DNA of 64,000 nt. Origin: Microbacterium sp. zg-B96. Lineage in GTDB: Bacteria; Actinomycetota; Actinomycetes; Actinomycetales; Microbacteriaceae. Below, piece after piece: positions 25,226 through 35,042 of the stretch (its first letter is position 1; each line of letters opens with the position of its first letter). Location of the stretch: contig NZ_CP126738.1 in NCBI RefSeq assembly GCF_030246865.1, positions 2,914,001 through 2,978,000 of the forward strand, given 5' to 3'. A program made the translations under genes and the position numbers. The notes beneath the pieces were generated by a model that saw nothing but the letters and a program-made list of their open reading frames with translations, was not told where the DNA came from and made no database searches.

Positions 25226-26134
25226 TCAGAGCTGACGCAGCACGTCGGCGACGCCGCCGGCTTCGACCGAAGTCGTCGTCTCGCCGGCCACGGCGCGCAC
25301 CTCTGCCACACCCTGCGCCATCGCCACGGCGCGCCCGCCGTGCTCGCGCGCCCAGCGGAACATGCCGATGTCGTTGCGACCGTCGCCGATGACCAGCACG
25401 TGCGCGGGGTCCACGTCGAGCCAGCCGCAGACCAGCTCCAGCGCCGATGACTTGTCCACGCCGCGCGGGGCGATGTCCAGCCAAGCCGTCCATCCCACCG
25501 CGTACGACACCTCGTTCAGGCCGATGCGCGCGACGAGATCCACGAAGTCCTGTTCGGTCTCGTCGGGCGAGACCACCACGACGCGGCAGGCCGGCTGCGC
25601 GGCGAGCTGGGCGAACGGCACCCGCTTGGCGCCCTGCAGGTTCCAGTCGTCGAGTTCCTCGGTGTAGAGCCGGCTGCCGTCGGGAAGCTCGACCATGTAC
25701 TTCGCGTGCGGCAGGTGCTCGCGCAGCAGGGTGAGCACTTCGGTGGGGTCGAACGTCTCGGTGTGGAACCGCTCGTAACGCACCTCGTCGCCCTCGACGC
25801 GCTTCATCACGACGGCGCCGTTGGAGCAGACGACGTATTCGGGTGCGATCTCCAGCACGCGCATGATGCCGCGGGTGCTCTCCCAGCTGCGCCCGGTGGC
25901 GAGCATGACCTCGTGACCGGCGCGGTGGGCGTGCTCCACCGCTTCGATGACGCCCGGGCTCAGCGACTCGTCCTCGAGGAGGATCGTGCCGTCGATGTCG
26001 AGCACGATGAGCAGCTGTTCGGTGGCGACGAGCGGGTTCTCGGCATCCTCCGCGATCTCTTCGACGAGTTCGGCGGCCTGGGCGGGTTCGGTGACCTCGA
26101 CGCTGCCGGTTTCAGGAAGGTGGGCGGGTTTCAT
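25226..26134 (-). CDS. HAD-superfamily hydrolase (Cof-type sugar/nucleotide phosphatase)
   Basis: The 302-residue protein has HAD motif [12 protein letters not shown] (about 40-50), motif II '[20 protein letters not shown]', a conserved Lys in '[16 protein letters not shown]' and motif IV '[13 protein letters not shown]'. The large C2b-type cap between motifs II and III marks the Cof group, which dephosphorylates small phosphorylated metabolites. About 35 extra acidic residues precede motif I. The ATG at 26134 overlaps the serS stop by 4 bp; longer frames read antisense to serS. Coupling to serS is common in actinobacteria but the reason is unknown. Confidence 0.88.
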   Translation of the reverse strand: MKPAHLPETGSVEVTEPAQAAELVEEIAEDAENPLVATEQLLIVLDIDGTILLEDESLSPGVIEAVEHAHRAGHEVMLATGRSWESTRGIMRVLEIAPEYVVCSNGAVVMKRVEGDEVRYERFHTETFDPTEVLTLLREHLPHAKYMVELPDGSRLYTEELDDWNLQGAKRVPFAQLAAQPACRVVVVSPDETEQDFVDLVARIGLNEVSYAVGWTAWLDIAPRGVDKSSALELVCGWLDVDPAHVLVIGDGRNDIGMFRWAREHGGRAVAMAQGVAEVRAVAGETTTSVEAGGVADVLRQL

Positions 26135-27396
26135 GCGACCGGCTCCAGCACTTCCAAGCCGCCGAGGAACGGGCGCAGCACCTCGGGCACCGTCACCGAG
26201 CCGTCGGCGCGCTGGTGCGTCTCCAGCAGCGCGACGATCCAGCGGGTGGTGGCCAGCGTGCCGTTGAGGGTGGCCACCGGCGCCGTCTTGCCGCCGTCGG
26301 GCCGGTAGCGGATGTCCAGGCGCCTGGCCTGGTAGGTGGTGCAGTTGCTCGTGCTGGTCAGCTCGCGGTAGGCGCCCTGCGTGGGAACCCACGCCTCGAT
26401 GTCGTACTTGCGGGCCGCGGAGGACCCGAGGTCGCCGGCGGCGACGTCGATGACGCGGTAGCTGAGACCGAGGTCCTGCAGCAGCTGCTCCTGCAGCGCG
26501 ACAAGGCGCTCATGCTCGCTCTCGGCATCCTCGGGGGTCGTGTAGACGAACATCTCCAGCTTGTTGAACTGGTGCACGCGGATGATGCCGCGGGTGTCTT
26601 TGCCGTAGGAGCCGGCTTCGCTGCGATAGCAGGTGGACCAGCCGGCGTACCGCAGCGGGCCGCGCGGGAAATCGAGGATCTCGTCCATGTGGTAGCCGGC
26701 GAGCGGCACTTCGCTCGTGCCGACGAGGTAGAGGTCCTCGTCGGCGAGGTGGTAGACCTCGTCGGCGTGCTGGCCGAGAAAACCGGTGCCGCGCATGACC
26801 TCGGGACGCACCAGCGTCGGCGGGATGATCGGGGTGAACCCCGCCTGCAGTGCCCGGTCGAGACCGAGGTTCATCAGGGCGATCTCCAGACGCGCCCCGA
26901 TGCCGGTGAGGAAGTAGAAACGCGAACCCGACACCTTGGTGCCGCGTTCCATGTCGATCGCGCCCAGCTTCTCGCCGAGGGCGAGGTGATCGCGGGGCTC
27001 GAAGTCGAAGGTGAGCGGCTCGCCGTGGGTGCGCAGCGTCACGAAGTCGTCCTCGCCGCCGGCGGGCACGCCGTCGATGACGATGTTCTCGATCTTCGCG
27101 AACGCCGACTCTGCGGCCGCCTCGGCTTCGGTCACGGCGTGCTGGGCGCGCTTGACGCGTTCGCTCAGTTCCTTGGCCTCGGCGACCAGTGCCGCCTTCT
27201 CCTCCTTCGGGGCCTGTGCGACCCGCTTGCCGTGGGAGTTCTGCGCCGCGCGCAACTCCTCGAACGCGGTGATCGCGGCGCGGCGGGCACGGTCGGCGGT
27301 CACGGCCTCATCGACGGTATCGGGCGACTGGCCGCGGGCCTGCTGCGAGCGCTTGACGAGGTCTGGCTGGTCGCGGAGGAGAGCGGGATCGATCAC
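26131..27396 (-). CDS. serS: Seryl-tRNA synthetase
   Basis: The 421-residue class II synthetase charges tRNA-Ser with serine. The N-terminal half (about 1-105) is the antiparallel coiled-coil arm that binds the tRNA variable arm. The catalytic domain has '[15 protein letters not shown]', motif 2 '[20 protein letters not shown]', '[16 protein letters not shown]' and motif 3 '[16 protein letters not shown]'. The length is standard. It lies close to both tRNA-Ser genes of this window. Confidence 0.97.
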   Translation of the reverse strand: MIDPALLRDQPDLVKRSQQARGQSPDTVDEAVTADRARRAAITAFEELRAAQNSHGKRVAQAPKEEKAALVAEAKELSERVKRAQHAVTEAEAAAESAFAKIENIVIDGVPAGGEDDFVTLRTHGEPLTFDFEPRDHLALGEKLGAIDMERGTKVSGSRFYFLTGIGARLEIALMNLGLDRALQAGFTPIIPPTLVRPEVMRGTGFLGQHADEVYHLADEDLYLVGTSEVPLAGYHMDEILDFPRGPLRYAGWSTCYRSEAGSYGKDTRGIIRVHQFNKLEMFVYTTPEDAESEHERLVALQEQLLQDLGLSYRVIDVAAGDLGSSAARKYDIEAWVPTQGAYRELTSTSNCTTYQARRLDIRYRPDGGKTAPVATLNGTLATTRWIVALLETHQRADGSVTVPEVLRPFLGGLEVLEPVA

Positions 27397-27448
27397 CGGT
27401 CAATCCTCGCACAGGCCCCGCGCTCCGACCCGGGGCTATCGTGTGTCC

Positions 27449-28513
27449 ATGACCACGCCTGCCGCTCCCCGCGCCGCGCTGGTCTACAACCCGATCAAGG
27501 TCGACGTCGCCGCGCTGAGCGCGAGCGTGGCGCGCCTGTCGGCCGAAGCGGGGTGGGAGCCGCCCCTGCTGTTCGCCACCACCGTCGACGACCTGGGCGA
27601 CGCCGCCACCGGTGAGGCCCTCACGCAGGGCGTGACCGCGGTGCTGGTGGCCGGCGGCGACGGCACGGTGCGCGCCGTCGCCGGAGCGCTCAGCGACACC
27701 GGCATCCCCCTCACGATCGTCCCCAGCGGCACCGGCAACCTGCTGGCACGCAACCTGCGGCTGCCCCTGAGCGACGCGGAGACGATGATCCGCGCGACGT
27801 TCACCGGCCAGACGCAGGCCATCGACATCGGCTTCGCGCAGCTGCGCCGTCCCGACGGCCGGGTCGACGAGCATCCGTTCGTCGTCATGGGCGGCATGGG
27901 GCTGGATGCCGCGATGATCGCCAACACCAACCCGCAGCTGAAGAAGACGGTCGGGTGGGTCGCCTATGTGGGAGGTGCGGCGCGGTCGCTGGTCGGCGCG
28001 AAACCGTTCCGCGTGGTCTACCAGGTGGAACGGCACCGCATGCACTCGGCGCGCGTGCACAGCGTGCTGTTCGCCAACTGCGGGTCGCTGCCGGCGGGGC
28101 TGGAGCTGATCCCGGAGGCATCGGTCACCGACGGTGAACTGGACGTCGTCGTCTTCCAGCCCGACGGCCCATTCGGGTGGCTGTTCGTGTGGCGCCGCGT
28201 CGCCTGGGACAACAGCGTGCTGCGCCGGTTCCGCGCCGGCCGGAGCGTGCTGGCGCTGCGCACCGAGGATGCCGCGGTGCGCTACGCCCGGGGACCCGCG
28301 CTGGACCTCGCGCCCGCGGGCGCGCAGCCGGTGCAGCTCGATGGCGACGAGTTCGGCGTTGCGGTGCACGTGCACACCCACGTCGCGGCGGGTGCGCTGC
28401 TGGTGGCGGTGCCTGTCGGCCATCCGGCGCAGCAGGGCGGCGTCCCGGCGCAGGAGGCCGGCGTCCCGGCGCAGCAGGCCGGCGTCGCGGCACTGCGCCA
28501 CGCCGCGGAATAG
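27449..28513 (+). CDS. Diacylglycerol/lipid kinase family protein
   Basis: The 354-residue protein has the catalytic core of the DgkB/YegS family: 'RAALVYNPIKVD' at the start, GGDGTVRAVAGAL at 69-81 and 'VPSGTGNLLARNL' at 91-103. The family phosphorylates diacylglycerol or related lipids in phospholipid recycling. The C-terminal 40 residues contain an irregular repeat of the type GVPAQQA with no known role. The ATG at 27449 is chosen because the frame upstream of it is antisense to serS. It is divergent from serS, with a 52-bp gap. Confidence 0.9.
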   Translation: MTTPAAPRAALVYNPIKVDVAALSASVARLSAEAGWEPPLLFATTVDDLGDAATGEALTQGVTAVLVAGGDGTVRAVAGALSDTGIPLTIVPSGTGNLLARNLRLPLSDAETMIRATFTGQTQAIDIGFAQLRRPDGRVDEHPFVVMGGMGLDAAMIANTNPQLKKTVGWVAYVGGAARSLVGAKPFRVVYQVERHRMHSARVHSVLFANCGSLPAGLELIPEASVTDGELDVVVFQPDGPFGWLFVWRRVAWDNSVLRRFRAGRSVLALRTEDAAVRYARGPALDLAPAGAQPVQLDGDEFGVAVHVHTHVAAGALLVAVPVGHPAQQGGVPAQEAGVPAQQAGVAALRHAAE

Positions 28514-28542
28514 GCGTCGCCGGCGCGCGGTTGTCTCCGAGG

Positions 28543-29595
28543 ATGTCCTCCTCGCCGCGCCCCGCCCTGTCCGTCCTCGACCTCGTGCCGGTGCGCACGG
28601 GCCAGACCAGCGCTCAGGCGGTCGCCGCGTCGCTCGCGCTGGCCGAGCGCGCCGACGCCCTCGGCTACCGGCGGTACTGGTTCGCCGAGCACCACAACAT
28701 GGCCTCGGTGGGCTCGACCACTCCCCCGGTACTCATCGCCGCGGCCGCCGCGCGAACCTCCCGCATCCGCGTGGGCTCGGGCGGAGTCATGCTGCCCAAC
28801 CACGCCCCGCTGGTGGTGGCCGAGCAGTTCGCCGCCCTGGAGGCGCTCACCCCCGGCCGCATCGACCTCGGCATCGGCCGCGCCCCCGGCAGCGACCCGG
28901 TGATCACGCAGCTGCTGCGGATGTCTGGCACCTCCAGCGACGTCGACCGGTTCCCGCAGCACGTGCAGGACATCCTCGCGCTGGTCTCGCCCGAGGGCGC
29001 ATCGCTGCAGTTCACCTCGGGCGGCACCTACGACGTGCACGCGACACCGGCGGCCACCACGACGCCAGAGGTGTGGCTGCTGGGGTCGAGCGACTACTCC
29101 GCGCAGCTGGCGGCATCCCTCGGGCTGCCGTACGTGTTCGCGAACCACTTCGCCGGCGACGGGCTCGAGCGCGCCCTGGGGCTGTACCGCGGCCAGTACC
29201 GGCCGAGCGAGGGCCACCCCGAGCCGGTCACGTTCCTGACCGCGAACGTCGTCGCCGCCGACACCGCCGAAGAAGCCGACGCCCGGGCGCTCCCGCAGCT
29301 GCGGGCGATGGCCCGGCTGCGGCTGAACCGGCCGATGGCCGCGATGGAGACGGTCGAGGATGCCGAGGCGGCGGGTGTGGACGAGGCGATGACGCCCATC
29401 ATCGCCGCGATGGCGCAGCACTGGATCATCGGCACCGGCGACCAGGCGGCATCCGAGCTTCGGGCGCTCGCCGACACGCACGGCGTCGAGGAGATCATGG
29501 TGTCGCCGGTTGCCGCCGCCCGCGCATCGGACCCGCTGGACGGTGCCGACGGCCGCGCCCGCACGCTCGAGTTGCTGGCCGGCGCGCTGGGCTGA
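28543..29595 (+). CDS. LLM-class flavin-dependent oxidoreductase (luciferase-like)
   Basis: The 350-residue protein is a bacterial luciferase-like TIM-barrel monooxygenase: 'LSVLDLVPVRTGQTSAQAVA', 'YWFAEHHNMASVGSTTPPVL', 'RIRVGSGGVMLPNHAPLVVA' and 'TPGRIDLGIGRAPGSDPVI'. The EHH and VGSGGVMLPNH signatures mark the MsnO8/YhbW group of FMN-dependent enzymes. The substrate is unknown. It follows the lipid kinase by 29 bp and is probably co-transcribed. Confidence 0.92.
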   Translation: MSSSPRPALSVLDLVPVRTGQTSAQAVAASLALAERADALGYRRYWFAEHHNMASVGSTTPPVLIAAAAARTSRIRVGSGGVMLPNHAPLVVAEQFAALEALTPGRIDLGIGRAPGSDPVITQLLRMSGTSSDVDRFPQHVQDILALVSPEGASLQFTSGGTYDVHATPAATTTPEVWLLGSSDYSAQLAASLGLPYVFANHFAGDGLERALGLYRGQYRPSEGHPEPVTFLTANVVAADTAEEADARALPQLRAMARLRLNRPMAAMETVEDAEAAGVDEAMTPIIAAMAQHWIIGTGDQAASELRALADTHGVEEIMVSPVAAARASDPLDGADGRARTLELLAGALG

Positions 29596-29625
29596 GCCCG
29601 GCGGCGCCTCCGGCGCGGACCGCGG

Positions 29626-30585
29626 TCAGGCGTCGGGTTCGCCGGAGAGCAGACCGCGCAGCCAGTCGCGCGCCTCGACGAACACCTCGTCGGCGTAGCG
29701 GTCCGGGTAGTGCACGATCGCGCGGTCGGCGCGCGGGTACGACCCCAGGAAGATCACGCGCGGGCTGAAGCGGCGCAGGCCCAGGAGCGCATCGGCCATC
29801 CGCTCGTCGGCGATGTGGCCGTCGGCGTCGATGACGAACCGGTAGCGGCCGAGGGCGTCGCCGATGGGGCGCGACTCGATGAGCGACAGGTTGATGCCGC
29901 GCGTGGAGAACTGCTCCAGCAGCTCCAGCAGCGCGCCGGGGCGGTCGTCGGGCAGCTCCGCGATGAGGGACGTCTTGTCGGCCCCTGTCGGGTTCGGCGG
30001 CGTGCCGGGGCGGCTGACGAGCACGAAGCGGGTGACGGCGTTCGGGTTGTCGCCGATCGCTTCGGCCAGCAGTTCGAGGTCGTGGTGTTCCAGGATGCCT
30101 GGTGGCGCGATCGCGGCATCCGCGTTGCTCGTGCCGTCGAGCATGTCCACGGCGGCGGCGACGTTGCTGGCGGCGGGGAGGTGAGCGTGGGCGGGCACGT
30201 GGGCCGCCAGCCACTGCAGGCACTGCGCGTAGGCGACCGGGTGCGCGGCGACGAGGGACACGTCCTCGATCGCGGTGCCAGGGCGGGCGACGAGGACGAA
30301 GTTCACCGGCACGAGGTATTCGCCCACGATCCGCAGTCCCGGCATGGTGGCCAGGGCGTCCTGCGCGGTGGACACGCCGCCGTCGATCGAGTTCTCGATC
30401 GCGATCATCGCGGCATCCGATCGTCCCTCGACGACGTCGGAGAGGGCTTCGGCGACGTTGCGCACCGGATGCCAGACCTGGTCGCGTGCCTCGGGGACCT
30501 GCGCGAGCGCCGCCTCGGTGAAGGTGCCGGCCGGACCCAGGAAACTGTAGGTCCGACGGGCGACGGGGGCGGGCTCGTTGGTCAC
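29626..30585 (-). CDS. pheA: Prephenate dehydratase
   Basis: The 319-residue enzyme converts prephenate to phenylpyruvate in phenylalanine synthesis. The catalytic domain starts at YSFLGPAGTFTEAAL, has 'AMIAIENSIDGGV' and the TRF motif in 'NAVTRFVLVSR'. The C-terminal ACT domain has 'DRPGALLELL' and the phenylalanine-binding ESRP in 'LSLIESRPIG'. It is monofunctional, as usual in actinobacteria. The start is either GTG at 30585 (used here) or TTG at 30594; neither has a strong ribosome site. It is divergent from pgm. Confidence 0.94.
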   Translation of the reverse strand: MTNEPAPVARRTYSFLGPAGTFTEAALAQVPEARDQVWHPVRNVAEALSDVVEGRSDAAMIAIENSIDGGVSTAQDALATMPGLRIVGEYLVPVNFVLVARPGTAIEDVSLVAAHPVAYAQCLQWLAAHVPAHAHLPAASNVAAAVDMLDGTSNADAAIAPPGILEHHDLELLAEAIGDNPNAVTRFVLVSRPGTPPNPTGADKTSLIAELPDDRPGALLELLEQFSTRGINLSLIESRPIGDALGRYRFVIDADGHIADERMADALLGLRRFSPRVIFLGSYPRADRAIVHYPDRYADEVFVEARDWLRGLLSGEPDA

Positions 30586-30638
30586 GGTGAGCAAGCCTAG
30601 TCCGCGCGCGTCGGCGGTCCGGGTGGCAGACTGTCCGC

Positions 30639-32279
30639 ATGAGCCGAGCAGGACAGCCCGCCGAAGCCTCCGACCTCGTCGACATTGACGAGCTGGTCAA
30701 CGCCTACTACGACCGCAAGCCCGATGCCGCCATTGCCGAGCAGCGCGTGGCCTTCGGAACCAGCGGTCATCGCGGCTCGTCGCTGTCGACGAGCTTCAAC
30801 GAGAACCACATCCTCGCCACCACCCAGGCGATCGTCGATTACCGCGTCAGTCAGGGCATTACCGGCCCGCTGTTCCTCGGCCGCGACACGCACGGACTGT
30901 CCCGGCCGGCCGAGCGCAGCGCGATCGAAGTGCTCGTCGGAAACGGCGTGGACGTGCGGGTCGACTCCCGCGATGCGTGGGTGCCGACCCCCGCACTGAG
31001 CCTCGCGATCCTGGCCCACAACCGGGGCCTCGACGCCGCCGACCCCACCCGCGCCGACGGCATCGTCGTCACCCCGTCGCACAACCCGCCGCGCGACGGC
31101 GGCTTCAAGTACAACCCGCCGCACGGCGGCCCCGCCGACACCGACGCCACCGGCTGGATCGCCGAGCGCGCGAACGCACTCATCGCCGCCGGGCTCGAGG
31201 GCGTCACGCGCACCCGCTTCGCCGACATCGACACGTCGCGGCTGGGCAGCTACGACTTCCGCGAGGAGTACGTGCGGGACCTGGCGAGCATCATCGACGT
31301 GGATGCCATCCGTTCGGCGGGGGTGCGCATCGGCGCGGACCCGCTGGGTGGTGCATCGGTGGAGTACTGGGCCCTCATCGGCGAGGTGTACGGGCTGGAC
31401 CTGACCGTCGTCAACCCCGACGTCGACCCGACCTGGCGGTTCATGACGCTGGACTGGGACGAGAAGATCCGGATGGACCCGTCTTCGCCGTCGGCGATGG
31501 CCTCGCTCGTCGCGGCGCGCGCCGACTACGACATCCTCACCGGAAACGACGCCGACGCCGACCGGCACGGCATCGTCACCCCGGACGCGGGCCTGATGAA
31601 CCCCAACCACTTCCTCGCCGTGGCGATCGACTACCTGTTCCGCCACCGCGATGGGTGGCCGGCGGATGCCGCTGTGGGCAAGACCCTCGTGTCGTCGATG
31701 ATCATCGACCGCGTCGCGGAGTCGCTCGGGCGGAGGCTCCTGGAGGTGCCCGTCGGGTTCAAGTGGTTCGTGCCGGGCCTGCTGGACGGGTCGGTCGCGT
31801 TCGGCGGCGAGGAGTCGGCGGGGGCATCGTTCCTGCGTAGGGACGGCACGGTGTGGACCACCGACAAGGACGGCATCCTGCTGTGCCTGCTCGCCGCCGA
31901 GATCCTGGCCGTCACCGGCAAGACGCCGTCGCAGCGCTACGCCGAGCTGGAGGCCGAGTTCGGTTCGTCGGCCTACGAGCGCGTCGACGCGCCTGCGACC
32001 CCGGCCCAGAAGGCGACGCTCGCCAAGCTCGCCCCCGAGTCGGTCACCGCGACCGAGCTGGCCGGCGAGCCGATCATCGCGAAGCTCTCGCACGCGCCGG
32101 GCAACGGCGCCGCGATCGGCGGGCTGAAGGTGCAGACCGAGCACGCGTGGTTCGCCGCCCGTCCCTCCGGCACCGAGGACGTCTACAAGCTGTACGCCGA
32201 GTCGCTGCGAGGCCCCGAGCACCTGCGCGAGGTGCAGGCCGAGGCCCGCGCCGTGGTCGCCGCCGCCCTCGGCGGCTAG
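30639..32279 (+). CDS. pgm: Phosphoglucomutase (alpha-D-glucose phosphate-specific)
   Basis: The 546-residue mutase interconverts glucose 1-phosphate and glucose 6-phosphate. It has the active-site phosphoserine loop '[20 protein letters not shown]', the metal-binding loop [12 protein letters not shown], the sugar-binding '[13 protein letters not shown]' and the phosphate-binding '[16 protein letters not shown]'. Length and motifs match the bacterial Pgm group rather than PgcA. A palindromic repeat starts nine bases after its stop. Confidence 0.96.
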   Translation: MSRAGQPAEASDLVDIDELVNAYYDRKPDAAIAEQRVAFGTSGHRGSSLSTSFNENHILATTQAIVDYRVSQGITGPLFLGRDTHGLSRPAERSAIEVLVGNGVDVRVDSRDAWVPTPALSLAILAHNRGLDAADPTRADGIVVTPSHNPPRDGGFKYNPPHGGPADTDATGWIAERANALIAAGLEGVTRTRFADIDTSRLGSYDFREEYVRDLASIIDVDAIRSAGVRIGADPLGGASVEYWALIGEVYGLDLTVVNPDVDPTWRFMTLDWDEKIRMDPSSPSAMASLVAARADYDILTGNDADADRHGIVTPDAGLMNPNHFLAVAIDYLFRHRDGWPADAAVGKTLVSSMIIDRVAESLGRRLLEVPVGFKWFVPGLLDGSVAFGGEESAGASFLRRDGTVWTTDKDGILLCLLAAEILAVTGKTPSQRYAELEAEFGSSAYERVDAPATPAQKATLAKLAPESVTATELAGEPIIAKLSHAPGNGAAIGGLKVQTEHAWFAARPSGTEDVYKLYAESLRGPEHLREVQAEARAVVAAALGG

Positions 32280-32287
32280 CCCAACCC

Positions 32288-32357
32288 GTGAGACCGCAGC
32301 TGGTCGCCGAGACGGGGGGAATTTCCCAGGGTCTCGGCGACCAGCTGTCGTTTCAGC
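32288..32357. repeat. Palindromic intergenic repeat family A, copy 1
   Basis: This roughly 70-bp imperfect palindrome has perfect 17-bp arms CAGCTGGTCGCCGAGAC (32297-32313) and its complement (32331-32347), with outer flanks GTGAGACCG and TTTCAGC. It lies between pgm and corA. Copies 2 and 3 are at 33416 and 51190, all in the same orientation. It could act as a terminator. Confidence 0.85.
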
Positions 32358-32394
32358 GCGCGGAGGCGCGCGGTGGAGGGGGCAGACTGGCGGG

Positions 32395-33393
32395 ATGCCG
32401 ATCATCGACAACGCCGTGTACGTCGCGGGCCAGCGGATTCGCAACCCGGAGAATCTCGAGCAGACGTTCGAGCACATGCAGGAAAACCACGGCATGGCGT
32501 GGATCGGGTTGCTGCGACCGACGCCGGAAGAAATCCACCAGGTCGCGGCGGAGTTCTCGCTGCATCCGCTCGCGGTGGAAGACGCCCTGTCGGGCCACCA
32601 GCGCGCCAAGATCGAGCGATACGGCAACATCCTGTTCACGGTGCTGCGCCCGGCCCGCTACGTCGACGCCACCGAGACGGTGGAGTTCGGCGAGCTGCAC
32701 CTGTTCGTCGGCCCGGACTTCGTCGTCACGATCCGCCATGCCGACGTTCCCGACCTCGCCGCCGTGCGGCGGAACCTGGAACGCCAGCCCGAGCTGCTCG
32801 CCAAGGGCCCCGAAGCGGTGCTGGCGGCGATCCTCGACGAAGTGGTCGACGAGTACGCTCCGGTGGTCGAGGGGCTGCTGACCGACGTCGACGAGATCGA
32901 GGACGCCCTCTTCGGCAACACCGGCGCCGAACTGACCCGGCGCATCTACGACCTGTCACGGGAGGTGATCCACTTCCAGCGCGCCGCGGAGCCACTCACC
33001 GAAATGCTGGAGGGGCTGCTGCGCGGGGCGGACAAGTACGCGCTGGACCTCGAGCTGCAGCGGTCGCTGCGCAACGTCCTGGACCACGTCATCCGGGTCA
33101 CCGACAAGCTGGCGGCGATGCGGTCGATCCTGGAGAACGCGCTGGCGGTCAACGCCACCCTCGTCACGCACCGGCAGACCGACACCGCGCTGGCGCAGAG
33201 CGAGCAGGTCAAGAAGATCTCCGGGTGGGCGGCGATCCTGTTCGGCCCCACCCTGGTGGGAACCATCTACGGCATGAACTTCACCCACATGCCCGAGCTG
33301 GACTGGGTCTGGGGGTACCCGATCGCGCTGATCTGCATGGCGGCGACGTCGGTGGCCCTCTGGCTGGTGTTCAAGGCCCGTCGCTGGATGTGA
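32395..33393 (+). CDS. corA: CorA-family magnesium/cobalt transporter
   Basis: The 332-residue protein has the CorA cytoplasmic funnel domain (about 1-260), with a long stalk helix around 'DKLAAMRSILENALAVNATL', and two C-terminal transmembrane helices. The pore signature GMN occurs in 'TIYGMNFTHMPELDW', with the MPEL loop typical of the family. The protein forms a homopentameric Mg2+ channel in the membrane. The ATG at 32395 is used. Confidence 0.95.
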   Translation: MPIIDNAVYVAGQRIRNPENLEQTFEHMQENHGMAWIGLLRPTPEEIHQVAAEFSLHPLAVEDALSGHQRAKIERYGNILFTVLRPARYVDATETVEFGELHLFVGPDFVVTIRHADVPDLAAVRRNLERQPELLAKGPEAVLAAILDEVVDEYAPVVEGLLTDVDEIEDALFGNTGAELTRRIYDLSREVIHFQRAAEPLTEMLEGLLRGADKYALDLELQRSLRNVLDHVIRVTDKLAAMRSILENALAVNATLVTHRQTDTALAQSEQVKKISGWAAILFGPTLVGTIYGMNFTHMPELDWVWGYPIALICMAATSVALWLVFKARRWM

Positions 33394-33415
33394 CGGCGGT
33401 CCGTCGCCCCGGACC

Positions 33416-33485
33416 GTGAGACCGCAGCTGGTCGCCGAGACAGTGGGAACCAACCACGGTCTCGGCGACCAGCTGTGGTTTCAGC
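33416..33485. repeat. Palindromic intergenic repeat family A, copy 2
   Basis: The same element as at 32288, with perfect 17-bp arms at 33425-33441 and 33459-33475 and flanks GTGAGACCG and TTTCAGC. It separates the convergent corA and eda genes and can serve as a bidirectional terminator. Confidence 0.85.
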
Positions 33486-33504
33486 GGGGAGGGGGCGGCG
33501 GGGG

Positions 33505-34119
33505 TCAGGCGCGGAGGAGAGCGGCCAGGAGCGGCAGCTGGGACTCGTCCTCGAGGGCCGAGCCGACGGCGACGACCTTCACCCCGGCAGCGAGGAAGGC
33601 GCCGGCGTTGGAGGCATCCATACCGCCGGTGGCGACGAATCGCACGTGCGGGAACGGTCCGCGGATGTGCTTGAACCAGTCGGCACCGAGCCAATGCGCA
33701 GGGAATGCCTTGAGCCACGTGAGCCCGAGCGCGACGGCCTGCTGCACCTCGCTGGGGGTGGCGACCCCGGGCAGGATCGGGATGCCGCGCTCCTGCGCCG
33801 CACGCACCACCGCGGCGTCCAGCCCCGGCGCCACCAGGTACGACGCCCCGGCGGCGATGGCGGCATCCACCTGCGCCACGGTCAGGATGGTGCCGGCGCC
33901 GACGGCCTTGCCCCGCTCGGTGCCGAGGCGCACGACCTCGCGCAGCGCGCGGTCGTCTTCTTCGGTCTGCAGCGGCACCTCGACGGAATCGATGCCGAGG
34001 TCCCAGGCGGTGGTCGCCAGGCGCGCCGAGCGCTCGAGGCCCATCCCCCGCAGGATCGCCATGAGCGGGGCACCGGCGAAGATCTCGTCGAGGCGGCGCG
34101 AATCGGCCGGAGCGGTCAT
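33505..34119 (-). CDS. eda: KDPG/KHG aldolase (2-dehydro-3-deoxy-phosphogluconate aldolase)
   Basis: The 204-residue class I aldolase splits 2-keto-3-deoxy-6-phosphogluconate into pyruvate and glyceraldehyde 3-phosphate. The Schiff-base Lys is Lys137 in 'LTWLKAFPAHWLG', and the conserved Glu lies in 'SVEVPLQTE' near 47. 'AVGAGTILTVAQVDAAIAAG' and 'ILPGVATPSEVQQA' are diagnostic. It is the last gene of the uronate operon and overlaps kdgK by 4 bp, which fits its role as the final step. Confidence 0.95.
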   Translation of the reverse strand: MTAPADSRRLDEIFAGAPLMAILRGMGLERSARLATTAWDLGIDSVEVPLQTEEDDRALREVVRLGTERGKAVGAGTILTVAQVDAAIAAGASYLVAPGLDAAVVRAAQERGIPILPGVATPSEVQQAVALGLTWLKAFPAHWLGADWFKHIRGPFPHVRFVATGGMDASNAGAFLAAGVKVVAVGSALEDESQLPLLAALLRA

Positions 34120-35042
34120 GCGGGAGTCCTTTCGGAAGGGGCGGCGTCGGGGAAGTCCCCCGTCGTCTGCATCGTGAGGGCGGCGCGGGCGTGCCCGGCG
34201 CGCAGCCGCGCGGCGGGGCCGTCGCCGGAGAGCAGCGCCGCGAGGTAGCCGCCGGCGAACGCGTCACCGGCGCCGACCGGTTCGACCACATCGACCACGA
34301 GCGCCGGCTCGAACATGGCAGCCTGCCCGTCGAAGAGGGTGGCGCCGACGGCACCGTCCTTGACGATGAGCTGCGGCACATCCGCCAGCAGCGCGCGCGC
34401 CGCTTCGGGGGTCGCGGCCCGCCATAGCGTTTCGGCTTCGTCACGACCGACGAAGACGACGTCGGCGCGACGGGCGAGGGCGAGCAGCGGGGCGGATGCC
34501 GCCGCCGCCGACCACAGCGGCGCGCGATGGTTCACGTCGAAGCTCACCAGCACGCCGGCCCGCCGCGCCCGGTCGATGACATGTGCGAGGAACGCGGCGG
34601 CCGAGACCGACAGCGCAGGAGTGATGCCGGAGACGTGCACGACGGCGACGCCGTCGAATTCCAGCGCGTCGGCATCCGCCCGCGACAGGTGCGATGCGGC
34701 GGAACCCGCGCGGTAGTACGTCACACCCCGGCCGGGGTCTTTCACGTACAGCCCGGTCGGATGCCGCCGGTCGATGTCCACGCGCGAGATGTCGACGCCG
34801 CGGGAGGCGATGCGGGCCGCGATGCGGCGCCCCAGCGCATCGTCGCCGAGCCGGGAGTACCAGGCGGCGGGGACCCCGGCCGCCGCGACGTGGGAGGCGA
34901 CGTTCGACTCGGCGCCCCCGGCATCCAGCCGGAAGGTCTCGGCAGCCTCCACGGGGACCGCGGTCATCGGGGCGACCATCGCCATGGTCTCCCCGATGGC
35001 CAGCAGCACCCCGTCCCGCGGGACAGGGAGCGAACCGGTCAC
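34116..35042 (-). CDS. kdgK: PfkB-family 2-keto-3-deoxygluconate kinase
   Basis: The 308-residue ribokinase-family enzyme has the N-terminal di-glycine region 'RLDAGGAESNVASHVAAAGV' and the C-terminal anion-hole and catalytic Asp motif 'PVGAGDAFAGGYLAALL'. In this operon the substrate should be 2-keto-3-deoxy-D-gluconate, giving KDPG for the adjacent Eda aldolase. The GTG at 35042 overlaps the kduI stop (GTGA). Substrate assignment rests on context plus family. Confidence 0.92.
   Translation of the reverse strand: MTGSLPVPRDGVLLAIGETMAMVAPMTAVPVEAAETFRLDAGGAESNVASHVAAAGVPAAWYSRLGDDALGRRIAARIASRGVDISRVDIDRRHPTGLYVKDPGRGVTYYRAGSAASHLSRADADALEFDGVAVVHVSGITPALSVSAAAFLAHVIDRARRAGVLVSFDVNHRAPLWSAAAASAPLLALARRADVVFVGRDEAETLWRAATPEAARALLADVPQLIVKDGAVGATLFDGQAAMFEPALVVDVVEPVGAGDAFAGGYLAALLSGDGPAARLRAGHARAALTMQTTGDFPDAAPSERTPA

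Noticed and set aside
30597..32639. A 680-codon minus-strand frame opposite pgm
   Set aside because: It is antisense to the well-supported phosphoglucomutase frame, with no coding signature.
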